DNA of 64,000 nucleotides from Catellatospora bangladeshensis. Lineage in GTDB: Bacteria; Actinomycetota; Actinomycetes; Mycobacteriales; Micromonosporaceae. Under the pieces are notes generated by a model. It was not told the DNA's origin, ran no database searches, and was given only the letters and a program-made list of their open reading frames with translations. The DNA is taken from NCBI RefSeq assembly GCF_016862575.1, contig NZ_BONF01000030.1, positions 104,393 to 168,392 on the forward strand, written 5' to 3'. A program made the position numbers and the translations under genes. Shown in pieces: positions 1 to 8,028 of the stretch (position 1 is the first letter of the stretch; the number at the start of each line of letters is the position of its first letter).

Positions 1-1
1 G

Positions 2-316
2 ACCGAGGTCGAGGCGCAGCTGACCAGGTGCCCCGGCGTCGCCGCCGCGGCCGTGCTGGGCGTGACCACGCTCGGCCGGACCACCCTGGTCGCCTACATC
101 GTCCCGCGTACGGAGACCGCAGACAGCGCGGAGTTCGTCGCGGGGGTGCGCGCCGACCTGGCCGCGCGGGTGCCCGGACACCTGGTGCCGGGCCGCATCA
201 TCGCCGTCCCCGAGCTCGTCCACACGGCCAGCGGCAAGGTCGACCGCCGCAGCTCGCACAGCCGCTACACGACCGCACTCGCCAGCACGACCGCGACCGA
301 CCTCGGAGGTCACTGA
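2..316 (+). CDS. Adenylation (AMP-binding) enzyme, C-terminal fragment
   Basis: Only the last ~104 residues are present; the gene begins before the window. The reading frame from base 2 runs to a TGA at 314-316. It shows the C-terminal subdomain of an NRPS-type adenylation enzyme: an AAAAVLGV strand, and the A10-like motif HTASGKVDRR carrying the catalytic lysine (GK). Such enzymes activate an amino or aryl acid as acyl-AMP and load it on a carrier protein. The stop overlaps the start of the PCP gene (TGATGA), so the two are probably translationally coupled and act as a pair. The specificity pocket lies outside the window, so the substrate is unknown. The ending shortly after A10 fits a stand-alone A protein or the end of a larger NRPS. 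Confidence 0.75.
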   Translation, partial: TEVEAQLTRCPGVAAAAVLGVTTLGRTTLVAYIVPRTETADSAEFVAGVRADLAARVPGHLVPGRIIAVPELVHTASGKVDRRSSHSRYTTALASTTATDLGGH

Positions 317-537
317 TGAACGCGCACGACATCGTCGACATCTTCCGCCGGATCCTGGAGACCAACGACATCGACGTCGACTCGGACTTCTTCCAGCTGG
401 GTGGCGACTCCCTGACCGCGACGCGCATCCTGAGCGCCGTGGCCCGGCGTACGGGCACCGAGCTGACGTTCGACGACTTCATGGCCGCCCCGACGCCGGG
501 CAGCCTGTCCGAGAAGCTCGCGGTCGTGGCGGTATGA
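316..537 (+). CDS. Stand-alone peptidyl/acyl carrier protein
   Basis: A 73-residue carrier protein. The phosphopantetheine site is in FFQLGGDSLTATRIL (serine near residue 30), the classic PCP signature GGDSL. The ATG at 316 overlaps the upstream adenylation stop, and its own stop overlaps the ATG of the amine oxidase gene, so the three form a coupled unit. Role (inference): it carries the aminoacyl group made by the adjacent A enzyme while the flavin oxidase acts on it. GGDSL is typical of NRPS/aryl carriers rather than FAS ACPs. Recognition as a carrier protein is firm; the cargo is not known. Confidence 0.85.
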   Translation: MNAHDIVDIFRRILETNDIDVDSDFFQLGGDSLTATRILSAVARRTGTELTFDDFMAAPTPGSLSEKLAVVAV

Positions 538-1883
538 ACGTCATCGTCGTCGGCGCCGGCCTGGCCGGCCTGACCGCGGCCACCGGCCTGTCCGCCGCCG
601 GCGTGGACGTCACCGTCCTCGAGGCGCGGGACCGGGTCGGCGGGCGCACCCACGGCATCGAGGTCGCACCCGGCCGGTGGGTCGACGCGGGGGCCGCCTA
701 CCTGGGCGTACGCCACACCGAGCTGATCTCGATGCTGACCGGTTTGGGCCTGCGCACCATGTCGACCGACATGGTGGGGGCGAGCCGGTTCGACATCGGC
801 GGCGGGCTGCGCACCGTGGACGGCCGCTTCCCGCCCCTGAACGCCATCGCCCTGGGCGGCATGTTCGACGCCCTGGACGAGGTGACCCGGCTGGTCGACG
901 TGGACGAGCCGTGGCGCACCCCCGGTGCGGACGTGCTCGACCGGCTCACCGTCGACAAGTGGGCCGCCGAGCAGATCGACCACCCGGACGCGGCGACCTT
1001 CCTGCCGCTGTTCCTCGGCGAGATGATGGCCGCCGACCCGGCCGCCGTCTCGGTCCTGCACATGGCCTTCTACCTGCGTTCCGGCGGCGGCCTGCGCTAC
1101 CTGAACGCGTTCGAGGGCGGCGCGCAGGAGTCCCGCGTCGACGGCGGCGCGCACCAGATCAGCGAGCGGCTGGCCGCCCAGCTGCCGCACCCGGTCCGGC
1201 TCAACGACCCGGTCACCGCGATCCACCACGACGACAACGGCGTCGTCGTGCACTCTGCGAGCGGCGTACACCGCGCCGACGCCGTGATCGTGGCGATCCC
1301 GCCGGAGCTGGCCGACCGGATCGAGTTCACCCCGCGCCTGCCGCACACCCGGACCAGCTCGCACACCGCGCGCGGCTCGGCCCTGAAGATCCAGCTCGTC
1401 TACCCCACCCCCGCGTGGCGCGAGCACGGGCTGTCCGGCTGGTCCATCAGCGCGGACGGGCCGCTGCTGTCCACCGTGGACGACACGCCCGCCGGGGGCT
1501 CCCCCGGCGTGCTCACCGGCTTCGTCACCGGCGCCGAGGCGCACCGCTTCTCCGCCCTCTCCGCGGACGAGCAGCGCGCTGCGGCGATCGCGCAGGCGAA
1601 GCACGTCTTCCCCTTCCTGGGGGAGCCGGTCGAGTGCCACATCACCGACTGGCTGAACGACCCGTACAGCGTCGGCTGCTACGCCGCGCTGTTCGGCCCC
1701 GGCGACTGGACGCGGCACGGGCCCCGGCTCACCACCGCCTCCGGACGCGTGCACTGGGCCGGCACCGAGACGAGCACCGAGTACTTCGGGCTCATGGAAG
1801 GCGCCATCCGCTCCGGACAGCGGGTGGTGTCCGAGGTCCTCACGGCCCACGACTCACGGTCACTCGTCTCCGAGCCGACCTGA
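534..1883 (+). CDS. FAD-dependent amine oxidase (monoamine oxidase family)
   Basis: 449 residues, a normal length for the flavin amine oxidase family. The N-terminus has the dinucleotide-binding motif VVGAGLAGLTAA (about residues 4-15), then LEARDRVGGRTHG, the family-specific stretch that contacts FAD. The C-terminus has HWAGTETSTEYFGLMEGAIRSG, the second FAD-binding motif. The ATG at 534 overlaps the PCP stop (ATGA). These enzymes oxidise C-N bonds of amines or amino acids to imines, feeding electrons to O2. Coupled with an A enzyme and a PCP, it may oxidise a carrier-bound amino acid or a later amine intermediate (inference). It is not the acyl-CoA-dehydrogenase type that makes pyrrole from proline; that enzyme is encoded separately at 42449-43585. 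Confidence 0.85.
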   Translation: MNVIVVGAGLAGLTAATGLSAAGVDVTVLEARDRVGGRTHGIEVAPGRWVDAGAAYLGVRHTELISMLTGLGLRTMSTDMVGASRFDIGGGLRTVDGRFPPLNAIALGGMFDALDEVTRLVDVDEPWRTPGADVLDRLTVDKWAAEQIDHPDAATFLPLFLGEMMAADPAAVSVLHMAFYLRSGGGLRYLNAFEGGAQESRVDGGAHQISERLAAQLPHPVRLNDPVTAIHHDDNGVVVHSASGVHRADAVIVAIPPELADRIEFTPRLPHTRTSSHTARGSALKIQLVYPTPAWREHGLSGWSISADGPLLSTVDDTPAGGSPGVLTGFVTGAEAHRFSALSADEQRAAAIAQAKHVFPFLGEPVECHITDWLNDPYSVGCYAALFGPGDWTRHGPRLTTASGRVHWAGTETSTEYFGLMEGAIRSGQRVVSEVLTAHDSRSLVSEPT

Positions 1884-1937
1884 GCCAGCTCCATCCGCAC
1901 CGAGTAGCACACACCGCCAACAGAAGGAGTGATCACG

Positions 1938-2198
1938 ATGATCGCTGAGGTCCGCAAGACCGTCATCGACGGCCTGGCCCAGATGAACTACGACGTGAGC
2001 GACGTGACCGGCGACACGGTGCTGGGCCCGGAGGGCCTGGACCTGGAGTCCCTGGCGATCGCCGAGCTGGCGATCCTGCTGGAGGACACCTACGGCTCGA
2101 AGTTCACCGAGGAGGAGATGTCGGGTTTCACCGGCCTCACCATCGACCAGATCGCGGGCGAGGTCACGGCCCGCACCGCCGTGGGCGCGAGCGCCTGA
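1938..2198 (+). CDS. Acyl carrier protein
   Basis: 86 residues from the ATG at 1938, which sits 9 bases after AGAAGGA (1922-1928); a GTG at 1929 is too close to the RBS. The attachment serine is in GLDLESLAIAEL, a variant of the usual GLDSL motif with two acidic residues flanking. The acidic helix after it (EDTYGSKFTEEEM) is the usual partner-recognition surface of FAS/type II PKS ACPs. It lies directly before a FabF-like KS gene and so probably carries the acyl chain that this KS extends or transfers. A strong hairpin separates the two genes and may change their relative expression. Confidence 0.85.
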   Translation: MIAEVRKTVIDGLAQMNYDVSDVTGDTVLGPEGLDLESLAIAELAILLEDTYGSKFTEEEMSGFTGLTIDQIAGEVTARTAVGASA

Positions 2199-2223
2199 CC
2201 GGCAATTCCCTCCCCAAGTGCAC

Positions 2224-2250
2224 GGCCCGGCCGGCCGGACCGGCCGGGCC
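2224..2250 (+). terminator. GC hairpin between ACP and KS genes
   Basis: Perfect 11-bp inverted repeat (GGCCCGGCCGG / CCGGCCGGGCC) with a 5-base loop, no T-run. It may be a partial terminator or an mRNA-stability element that gives more ACP than KS. The same operon continues after it. Confidence 0.45.
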
Positions 2251-2280
2251 GCCCTCAAGTGACGAGGAGACCTGAGAGCG

Positions 2281-3534
2281 ATGCCCGCTTCAGCCGCACG
2301 AACCGCAACGATCACCGGCATGGGCGTGTTCACGCCCGTCGGCCGCGACCTCGACCAGTTCTTCGACGCGCTGTGCGTCGGCCGCTCGGGCATCGTCAAC
2401 CCGCCTGAGGGGCACCCGACCTTCGGCGCCGTCGACGCCGCCGCCATCGCCCCGCCCATCGAGGCGATCGAGGTGCTGCCGCCGCTGGCCGCCCGCGTCG
2501 TCGACCGCTTCCTGCTGATGGCCCTGGCCGCGGCCGACGACGCCATCCGCGACGCCAAGATCGAGATCGGCACCGACGTCGACCCGTACCGGGTGGGCGT
2601 GGTCGTGTCGACCGGCGTCGGCGGCATGTCCACCTACGAGCAGCAGTCCTTCGGCTGGCAGGCGCGCGGCGGCAACGCGGTGAGCCCGCTGCTCTACCCC
2701 GGCTTCCTGCCCAACATGGCCTCCGCCCGGATCGGTATCAAGTACGGCATCCGCGGCTTCAGCTCCAGCATCTCCACCGCCTGCGCCGCCGGCGCGCACG
2801 CCATCGCCGAGGCGCTGCGCCTCATCCGCGACGACGAGTGCGACGTGGTGATCTGCGGCGGGTCCGAGGCGCCGTTCGGCGGCACCGGCGTGGCCGCGTT
2901 CGGCAACGCGCGGGCGCTCGCCGCCGGCTGGGCCGACCCGGCCCACGCCAGCCGGCCCTTCGACACGCGCCGCAACGGCTTCGTGCTCGGCGAGGGCGCG
3001 GGCATCGTGGTGGTGGAGAGCGCCGAGTTCGCCCAGGCGCGTGGCGCGCGCCGCTACGCCGACCTGATCGGCTGGGGCGCCACCACCGACGCGTACCACC
3101 CGACCATGCCGCGGCCGGACGGCGAGGCCGCCGCCCAGGCCATGCGCAAGGCGCTGCGCAGCGCGGGCCTCGCGCCCGGCGACGTGAAGTACGTCAACGC
3201 GCACGGCACCTCGACGAAGCTCGGCGACCAGGTCGAGTCGACGGCGATCCGCGCGGCCTTCGGCGACTCGCCCGCGGTCAGCTCGACCAAGGGCGTCACC
3301 GGGCACCTGCTCGGCGCCGCCGGGGCGATCGAATCGATCGCCACCGTGCTGGCCGTCGAGCGGGGCATGATGCCCGCCACCGCCAACCTCGAGGAACCCG
3401 ACCCACTGTGCGATGTGGACCACGTCGTGAAGACTCGGATCGGACCGGTCGGCGCCGCCCTGTCCAACTCGTTCGCCTTCGGTGGCCACAACGTGAGCCT
3501 CGTCTTCGCCACCGCCGGCGCCACCGCCGGCTGA
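2281..3534 (+). CDS. FabF-like beta-ketoacyl-ACP synthase (stand-alone KS)
   Basis: 417 residues, the length of a type II KAS II. Catalytic residues are all present: cysteine in STACAAG, first histidine in NAHGTSTKLGD, second histidine in KGVTGHLLGAAGA, plus GGHNVSLVF at the C-terminus. It catalyses decarboxylative Claisen condensation between an acyl group and malonyl-ACP. There is no paired chain-length factor, so it is not an aromatic type II PKS. It follows the ACP gene and precedes a hydrolase and an acyl reductase, suggesting that this operon builds or extends a small acyl unit separate from the modular PKS. RBS GAGGAGA lies about 10 bases before the ATG. Confidence 0.9.
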   Translation: MPASAARTATITGMGVFTPVGRDLDQFFDALCVGRSGIVNPPEGHPTFGAVDAAAIAPPIEAIEVLPPLAARVVDRFLLMALAAADDAIRDAKIEIGTDVDPYRVGVVVSTGVGGMSTYEQQSFGWQARGGNAVSPLLYPGFLPNMASARIGIKYGIRGFSSSISTACAAGAHAIAEALRLIRDDECDVVICGGSEAPFGGTGVAAFGNARALAAGWADPAHASRPFDTRRNGFVLGEGAGIVVVESAEFAQARGARRYADLIGWGATTDAYHPTMPRPDGEAAAQAMRKALRSAGLAPGDVKYVNAHGTSTKLGDQVESTAIRAAFGDSPAVSSTKGVTGHLLGAAGAIESIATVLAVERGMMPATANLEEPDPLCDVDHVVKTRIGPVGAALSNSFAFGGHNVSLVFATAGATAG

Positions 3535-3561
3535 GCCGGCGCGTAACCCGCAGGAGTTGCC

Positions 3562-4491
3562 ATGGCAGTCAGTCCCGTCAGCAAGGCCACGCCCGCGCAG
3601 GCGGTGCAGCTGGTCGCGATCCGCTCGCTGTTCGCCGTCCTGGAGCGGACGGCGCCGGCGGTGGGCGGCCGGCTCGCCGAGCGCATCTGGTGCGCGATCC
3701 CGCGTAAGCACCCGGCCGGGGCGTGCCCGCCCGGCCGCCGCTTCGAGGTGGCCGGACCCACCGGCCGGATCGTCGCCGAGGAGTGGGGCGCCGGCGAGCA
3801 GACCGTCTACCTGATGCACGGGTGGGGCGGCCGGCGCACCGACCTGGGCGACTTCGTCGCCCCGCTGGCGGACTCGGGATTCCGCGTCGTCGCACTCGAC
3901 GCGCCCGGCCATGGCGACTCCGACCCGGGCCCGTTCGGCCCGGGGCGGGGCCTGCTCACCGACCTCATCGGCGCGCTGGGCGCGGTCGTCGCGGACTGCG
4001 GCCCGGCGTACGCCGTCATCGCGCACTCGCTCGGCGGCTGCGCCACCGGCGTGGCCGTCGCCGACGGCCTGGCCACCGAGCGGCTGGTCACCATCGGCGC
4101 GCCGAGCGAGCTGGAGCCGCACGTCGCGGTCTTCGCCCGCACCCTCGGCATGGGCCCGCGCTGCCTGGCCCGGTTCCGCACCGGGCTGGAGGGACGGCTC
4201 GGCCGCCCGATGACCGACTTCACGCTGCCCGACCGGTTCGCCGACCGCGCCCCCGAGACGCTCCCGGCGACCCTGCTGATCCACGACCACCAGGACAAGG
4301 AGGTGCCGTACACCGAGGCGCTGACGCTGCAGCGGGCCCTGCCCGACGTGCGGCTCATCGGCACCACCGGATACGGCCACCGCCGGATCCTCCGCCGCCC
4401 GGAGGTCGTCGCCCGGGTCCTGGACTTCCTCGCGGAGTCCCGGCAGCAGCAGCCGGCCGCCCCGGGCCGGCACGCCGACAGCGCACCCTAG
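3562..4491 (+). CDS. Alpha/beta hydrolase
   Basis: 309 residues with an alpha/beta-hydrolase core: oxyanion strand YLMHGWGGRRTD, nucleophile elbow AHSLGG (serine), the aspartate-bearing strand around LLIHDHQDKEVPY, and a terminal histidine in GYGHRRILRRPE. The family includes acyl-thioesterases, lipases and esterases. Sitting between a KS and an acyl reductase, it could unload or proofread the ACP (inference). The RBS AGGAGT is 7 bases before the ATG, and the next gene starts 9 bases after its stop, so it belongs to the same operon. Confidence 0.8.
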   Translation: MAVSPVSKATPAQAVQLVAIRSLFAVLERTAPAVGGRLAERIWCAIPRKHPAGACPPGRRFEVAGPTGRIVAEEWGAGEQTVYLMHGWGGRRTDLGDFVAPLADSGFRVVALDAPGHGDSDPGPFGPGRGLLTDLIGALGAVVADCGPAYAVIAHSLGGCATGVAVADGLATERLVTIGAPSELEPHVAVFARTLGMGPRCLARFRTGLEGRLGRPMTDFTLPDRFADRAPETLPATLLIHDHQDKEVPYTEALTLQRALPDVRLIGTTGYGHRRILRRPEVVARVLDFLAESRQQQPAAPGRHADSAP

Positions 4492-4500
4492 GGAGGATCA

Positions 4501-6798
4501 GTGTCCACCGCACCCACGCCCGACTGGCTGCTGGAGAACGGCCACGTGCTGATCACCGGCGCCACGGGCTTCTTCGGGCAGGCGCTGCTGGAGCGCCTGC
4601 TCGCCGACCATCCGACGACCCGGGTGACCGTCCTCATCCGGGGCCGCGGCGCCACCTCGGCCGCGAGCCGCCTGGCGGGCCTCACCCGCAAGCCGGTGTT
4701 CAGCGCGCTGCGCAAGCGCATCGGCACCCCCGGCATCGAGGAGCTGCTGCGCACCCGCGTCAGCGTGCTCGACGGCGACCTGACCTCGCCCCACCTGCGC
4801 CTGCCCGACGACCTGACCGCGGTGCTGCACTGCGCCGGGTCGGTCTCCTTCGACCCGCCCATCGACGAGGCGTTCCGGATCAACGTGACCGGCGTGGTGA
4901 ACCTCTACGACGCCGTGTCCCGCCTGCCGGTGCAGCCGCACGTGGTGCACGTGTCCACGGCGTACGTCAACGGCGGCCGGTTCGGCCTGGTGCCGGAGGC
5001 GCCGCTGGAGCACGACGTCGACTGGCGGGCCGAGCTGGCCGCCGCGAACGCCGCACGCGACGAGGTGGAGCGCGAGTCACGCCGCCCCGAGGTGCTGGCC
5101 CGCCTGCTCAGCGAGGGCCGGGCCGCCGACGGCAAGGCCGGGCCGACCTGGGCCGCCGCCGCCGCGGAGCGCTCCCGGCTGGAGCTGGTCGACAAGCGCC
5201 TGGTCGAGGCGGGTCGGCAGCGGGCCAAGAGCCTGGGCTGGACCGACGTCTACACCTTCACCAAGGCGCTGGCCGAGCGCGTCGCCGAGGAGTACGCCCG
5301 TACCAAGGGCATGCGCATCTCGGTGTTCCGCCCCACCATCGTGCAGAGCGCGCTGCACCACCCGTTCCCGGGCTGGTTCGAGTCGTACAAGATGCTCGAC
5401 CCGATCATCCTGGCCTACGGCCGCGGCATCCTGCCCTTCCCGCCCGGCGTGCCGGACGCGCCGGTCGACGTCATCCCGATCGACTTCGTGGTCAACGCGA
5501 TGCTCGCGGTCACCGCCAACCCGGTCGCGCCGGGCGAGACGGCGTACTTCCACGCCGGCTCGGGCTTCCGCAACCCGCTGAGCGCCCGCGACATGGATGA
5601 GCACCTGCGCGACTACTTCGGCCGCCACCCCATGCCGGACAAGGACAAGGGGCACATCACCGTGCCGTCCTTCCGGTTCGTGGGCACCGGCAAGCTCGAC
5701 GGGCTGCTGCGCCACGGCGAGCGGCTGGTCTCGGCCGCGGAGCGCACGGTGATGCGGCTGCCGTCGTCGCCGCGCACCCGCGGCTGGATGACCAAGGTGC
5801 ACACCGAGAAGACCCGGGTCGAGCAGCTGCGCAAGCTGTCCGATCTGTACAGCGTGTACAGCGCGGTCGAGACGATCTACACCGACGACCGGACCCTGGC
5901 CCTGCACCGGTCCATGCCGCCGGAGCACGCGGAGCGCTTCGGCTTCGACACCTCGGTGATCGACTGGACGCACTACATCCGCGAGGTGCACTGCCCCGCG
6001 ATCACCGCGCTGCAGCGGCAGGCGGGCAACCGCCGCCCGCGCGCCGCCGGGCCGAAACCGCTGGTCCCCGGCGAGGGCATCGCGGCGGTGTTCGACCTGG
6101 AAGGCACGATCGTCAAGTCCAACGTCATCGAGACGTACCTGTGGGCGCGGCTGGTGGACCGGGAGCGCGCGCAGTGGCCCGGCGAGCTGATCTCGCTGGC
6201 CGGGGCCATGGTCGGCTACGCCAAGACCGACCGGCGCAGCCGCAGCGACTTCATCCGCGAGTTCATGCGCCGCTACGCCGGGGCGTCCGAGGCGGCCATG
6301 CGCCGCCTGGTCGACGAGCGGATGGGCGAGGCGCTGCTGCTGCGCGCGATGCCGGAGGCGGTCCGCCGGATCCGGGCGCACCGCGCGGCCGGCCACCGCA
6401 CCATCCTGATCACCGGCACCGCGTCGCTGTTCCTGACGCCGCTGGCCCCGCTGTTCGACGAGATCCAGGCCAGCCGGCTGCACGTGGGCGCCGACGGCGT
6501 GATCTCCGGCTACCTGGACACCCCGCCGCTGGTCGGCGAGGCGCGCGCGGCCTGGCTGCGCCGCTACGCCGGGCAGCACGGGCTGGACCTGTCCCGCTCG
6601 TACGCCTACGGCGACAGCTACTCCGACCGCCCGCTGCTGGAGCTGGTCGGCAACCCGACCCCGGTCAACCCCGACCCGCGCCTGTACCGCCACGCGAAGA
6701 AGCAGCACTGGCACATCGAGCAGTGGGGCGCGAACACGCACGGGGCGCTGGAGACGCTGGTGGAAACCGTCAACCGAGTCCCCGGTGGTGTCCGATGA
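4501..6798 (+). CDS. Fusion: acyl (thioester) reductase domain + HAD-IB phosphatase domain
   Basis: 765 residues in two parts. Residues ~10-380 are an extended SDR of the fatty-acyl-CoA/thioester reductase type (Rossmann motif LITGATGFFGQALLERLL, VSTAYVNGG, later YTFTKALAERV with the YxxxK-like pair). Residues ~520-750 are a HAD-IB phosphatase (motif I VFDLEGTIVKSN, motif II ITGTAS, motif III/IV YAYGDSYSDRPLLELVG). The reductase should turn a carrier- or CoA-bound acyl group into an aldehyde or alcohol with NAD(P)H; the HAD part should remove a phosphate. Motif I reads DLEGT where classic HAD enzymes have DxDGT: the second acidic residue is Glu, as in some HAD-IB members. GTG start with GGAGGATC before it. 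The gene overlaps the next one by ATGA. Confidence 0.85.
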   Translation: MSTAPTPDWLLENGHVLITGATGFFGQALLERLLADHPTTRVTVLIRGRGATSAASRLAGLTRKPVFSALRKRIGTPGIEELLRTRVSVLDGDLTSPHLRLPDDLTAVLHCAGSVSFDPPIDEAFRINVTGVVNLYDAVSRLPVQPHVVHVSTAYVNGGRFGLVPEAPLEHDVDWRAELAAANAARDEVERESRRPEVLARLLSEGRAADGKAGPTWAAAAAERSRLELVDKRLVEAGRQRAKSLGWTDVYTFTKALAERVAEEYARTKGMRISVFRPTIVQSALHHPFPGWFESYKMLDPIILAYGRGILPFPPGVPDAPVDVIPIDFVVNAMLAVTANPVAPGETAYFHAGSGFRNPLSARDMDEHLRDYFGRHPMPDKDKGHITVPSFRFVGTGKLDGLLRHGERLVSAAERTVMRLPSSPRTRGWMTKVHTEKTRVEQLRKLSDLYSVYSAVETIYTDDRTLALHRSMPPEHAERFGFDTSVIDWTHYIREVHCPAITALQRQAGNRRPRAAGPKPLVPGEGIAAVFDLEGTIVKSNVIETYLWARLVDRERAQWPGELISLAGAMVGYAKTDRRSRSDFIREFMRRYAGASEAAMRRLVDERMGEALLLRAMPEAVRRIRAHRAAGHRTILITGTASLFLTPLAPLFDEIQASRLHVGADGVISGYLDTPPLVGEARAAWLRRYAGQHGLDLSRSYAYGDSYSDRPLLELVGNPTPVNPDPRLYRHAKKQHWHIEQWGANTHGALETLVETVNRVPGGVR

Positions 6799-8018
6799 TG
6801 CTCGCCCTGCAGTACAAGAACTCGCCGGTCAAGTACCTGACCGCGCGCGGCGTCACCAGCACCCGGATCGGCTCCCGGTTCACCAGCGCGGTCGCCGGCA
6901 ACCTGGCGCCGCTGCAGCTCACCCAGCTGCCGGTGCCGGACCTGCCGGGGCGGGGCTGGGTGCGGCTGCGCCCGCTGCTGTCCGGCATCTGCGGCTCCGA
7001 CCTGGCCATGCTCACCGGCCGGTCCTCGCCGTACCTGACGCCGCTGGTGTCCACGCCGTTCGTGCCCGGCCACGAGGTGGTCGCGGTGACCCTGGACGAC
7101 GCGCCGGACCTGCCCAAGGGCAGCCGGGTGGTGGTCGATCCGGTGCTGTCCTGCGCGGCGCGCGGGCTGCGGCTGTGCCCGGCGTGCGCCGAGGGACGGC
7201 AGTCCCGCTGCATCGCGGTCACCTCGGGCGGGCTCGCGCCCGGCCTGCAGACCGGCTACTGCGGGGACACCGGCGGCGGCTGGGGCAAGCAGATGGTGGC
7301 CCACCGCAGCCAGCTGCACGTCGTGCCCGAGGGCGTGCGCGACGAGCTGGCCGTGCTGGCCGAGCCGCTGGCCTGCGCGATCCACGCGGTGCGCCGGGTG
7401 GCGCTGCCCGCCGGGGCGACCGTGGTGGTGATCGGCGCGGGCACCGTCGGCCTGCTCACCATCCTGGCGCTGCGCGAGTACACCGAGGTGGGCGGCATCC
7501 ACGTGGTGGCCAAGCACCGGCACCAGCAGGTGCGGGCCCGGCAGCTCGGCGCGACCGAGGTGATCGAGCCCGCCCGCGCGGCACGGGCCGTGCGCCGGCT
7601 CACCGGCGGCAGCCTGGAGAGCCCGGTGATGGGCGCGGAGTACCTGCTCGGCGGCGCGGACGTGACGTTCGAGTGCACGGGCGGGGGCGGCCTGGACACC
7701 GCGCTGCGGCTGACCCGGGCCGGGGGCACGGTGGTGCTCTCCGGGATGCCGTCGACCGGGGTGGACCTGACCCCGCTCTGGTTCCGCGAGCTGCACCTGG
7801 TCGGGGCGTACGCGACCGACTCCGGCGGGGTGCCCGAGGCCGACGGCGGCCGGCAGGGCGACTTCGACCGGGCGCTCGACCTGGTCGGCCGGGCTCCGCT
7901 GGACGGCTTCGTGGACGCGCGCTACCCCCTGACCCGCTGGCGGGAGGCGGTCGGCCACGCGGCCGACGCCGGACGCCTGGGCACCGTCAAGGTCGCCTTC
8001 GACCTGGCCGAGATCTGA
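6795..8018 (+). CDS. Zinc-dependent alcohol dehydrogenase (MDR family)
   Basis: 407 residues. Catalytic zinc site GICGSDLAML and PGHEVVAVT; structural zinc cysteines are represented by LCPACAEGRQSRC; the NAD(P) Rossmann motif is VVVIGAGTVGLLTI. The start ATG at 6795 overlaps the preceding stop. This family interconverts alcohols and aldehydes or ketones. Next to an acyl reductase and a LarA-like enzyme it would set or use the oxidation state of an alcohol in the same intermediate (inference). Only two of the structural-zinc cysteines are in tight CxxC spacing, which is common in longer MDR members. Confidence 0.85.
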   Translation: MMLALQYKNSPVKYLTARGVTSTRIGSRFTSAVAGNLAPLQLTQLPVPDLPGRGWVRLRPLLSGICGSDLAMLTGRSSPYLTPLVSTPFVPGHEVVAVTLDDAPDLPKGSRVVVDPVLSCAARGLRLCPACAEGRQSRCIAVTSGGLAPGLQTGYCGDTGGGWGKQMVAHRSQLHVVPEGVRDELAVLAEPLACAIHAVRRVALPAGATVVVIGAGTVGLLTILALREYTEVGGIHVVAKHRHQQVRARQLGATEVIEPARAARAVRRLTGGSLESPVMGAEYLLGGADVTFECTGGGGLDTALRLTRAGGTVVLSGMPSTGVDLTPLWFRELHLVGAYATDSGGVPEADGGRQGDFDRALDLVGRAPLDGFVDARYPLTRWREAVGHAADAGRLGTVKVAFDLAEI

Positions 8019-8028
8019 GGAGACCGAG

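Noticed and set aside
198..1850. Long minus-strand open frame opposite the amine oxidase gene
   Set aside because: Antisense shadow of a GC-rich coding region; composition is Arg/Gly/Val/His-rich without any motif, while the + strand encodes a clear FAD enzyme.
2281..3534. Type II aromatic PKS
   Set aside because: Only one FabF-like KS and no chain-length factor, cyclase or aromatase are present.
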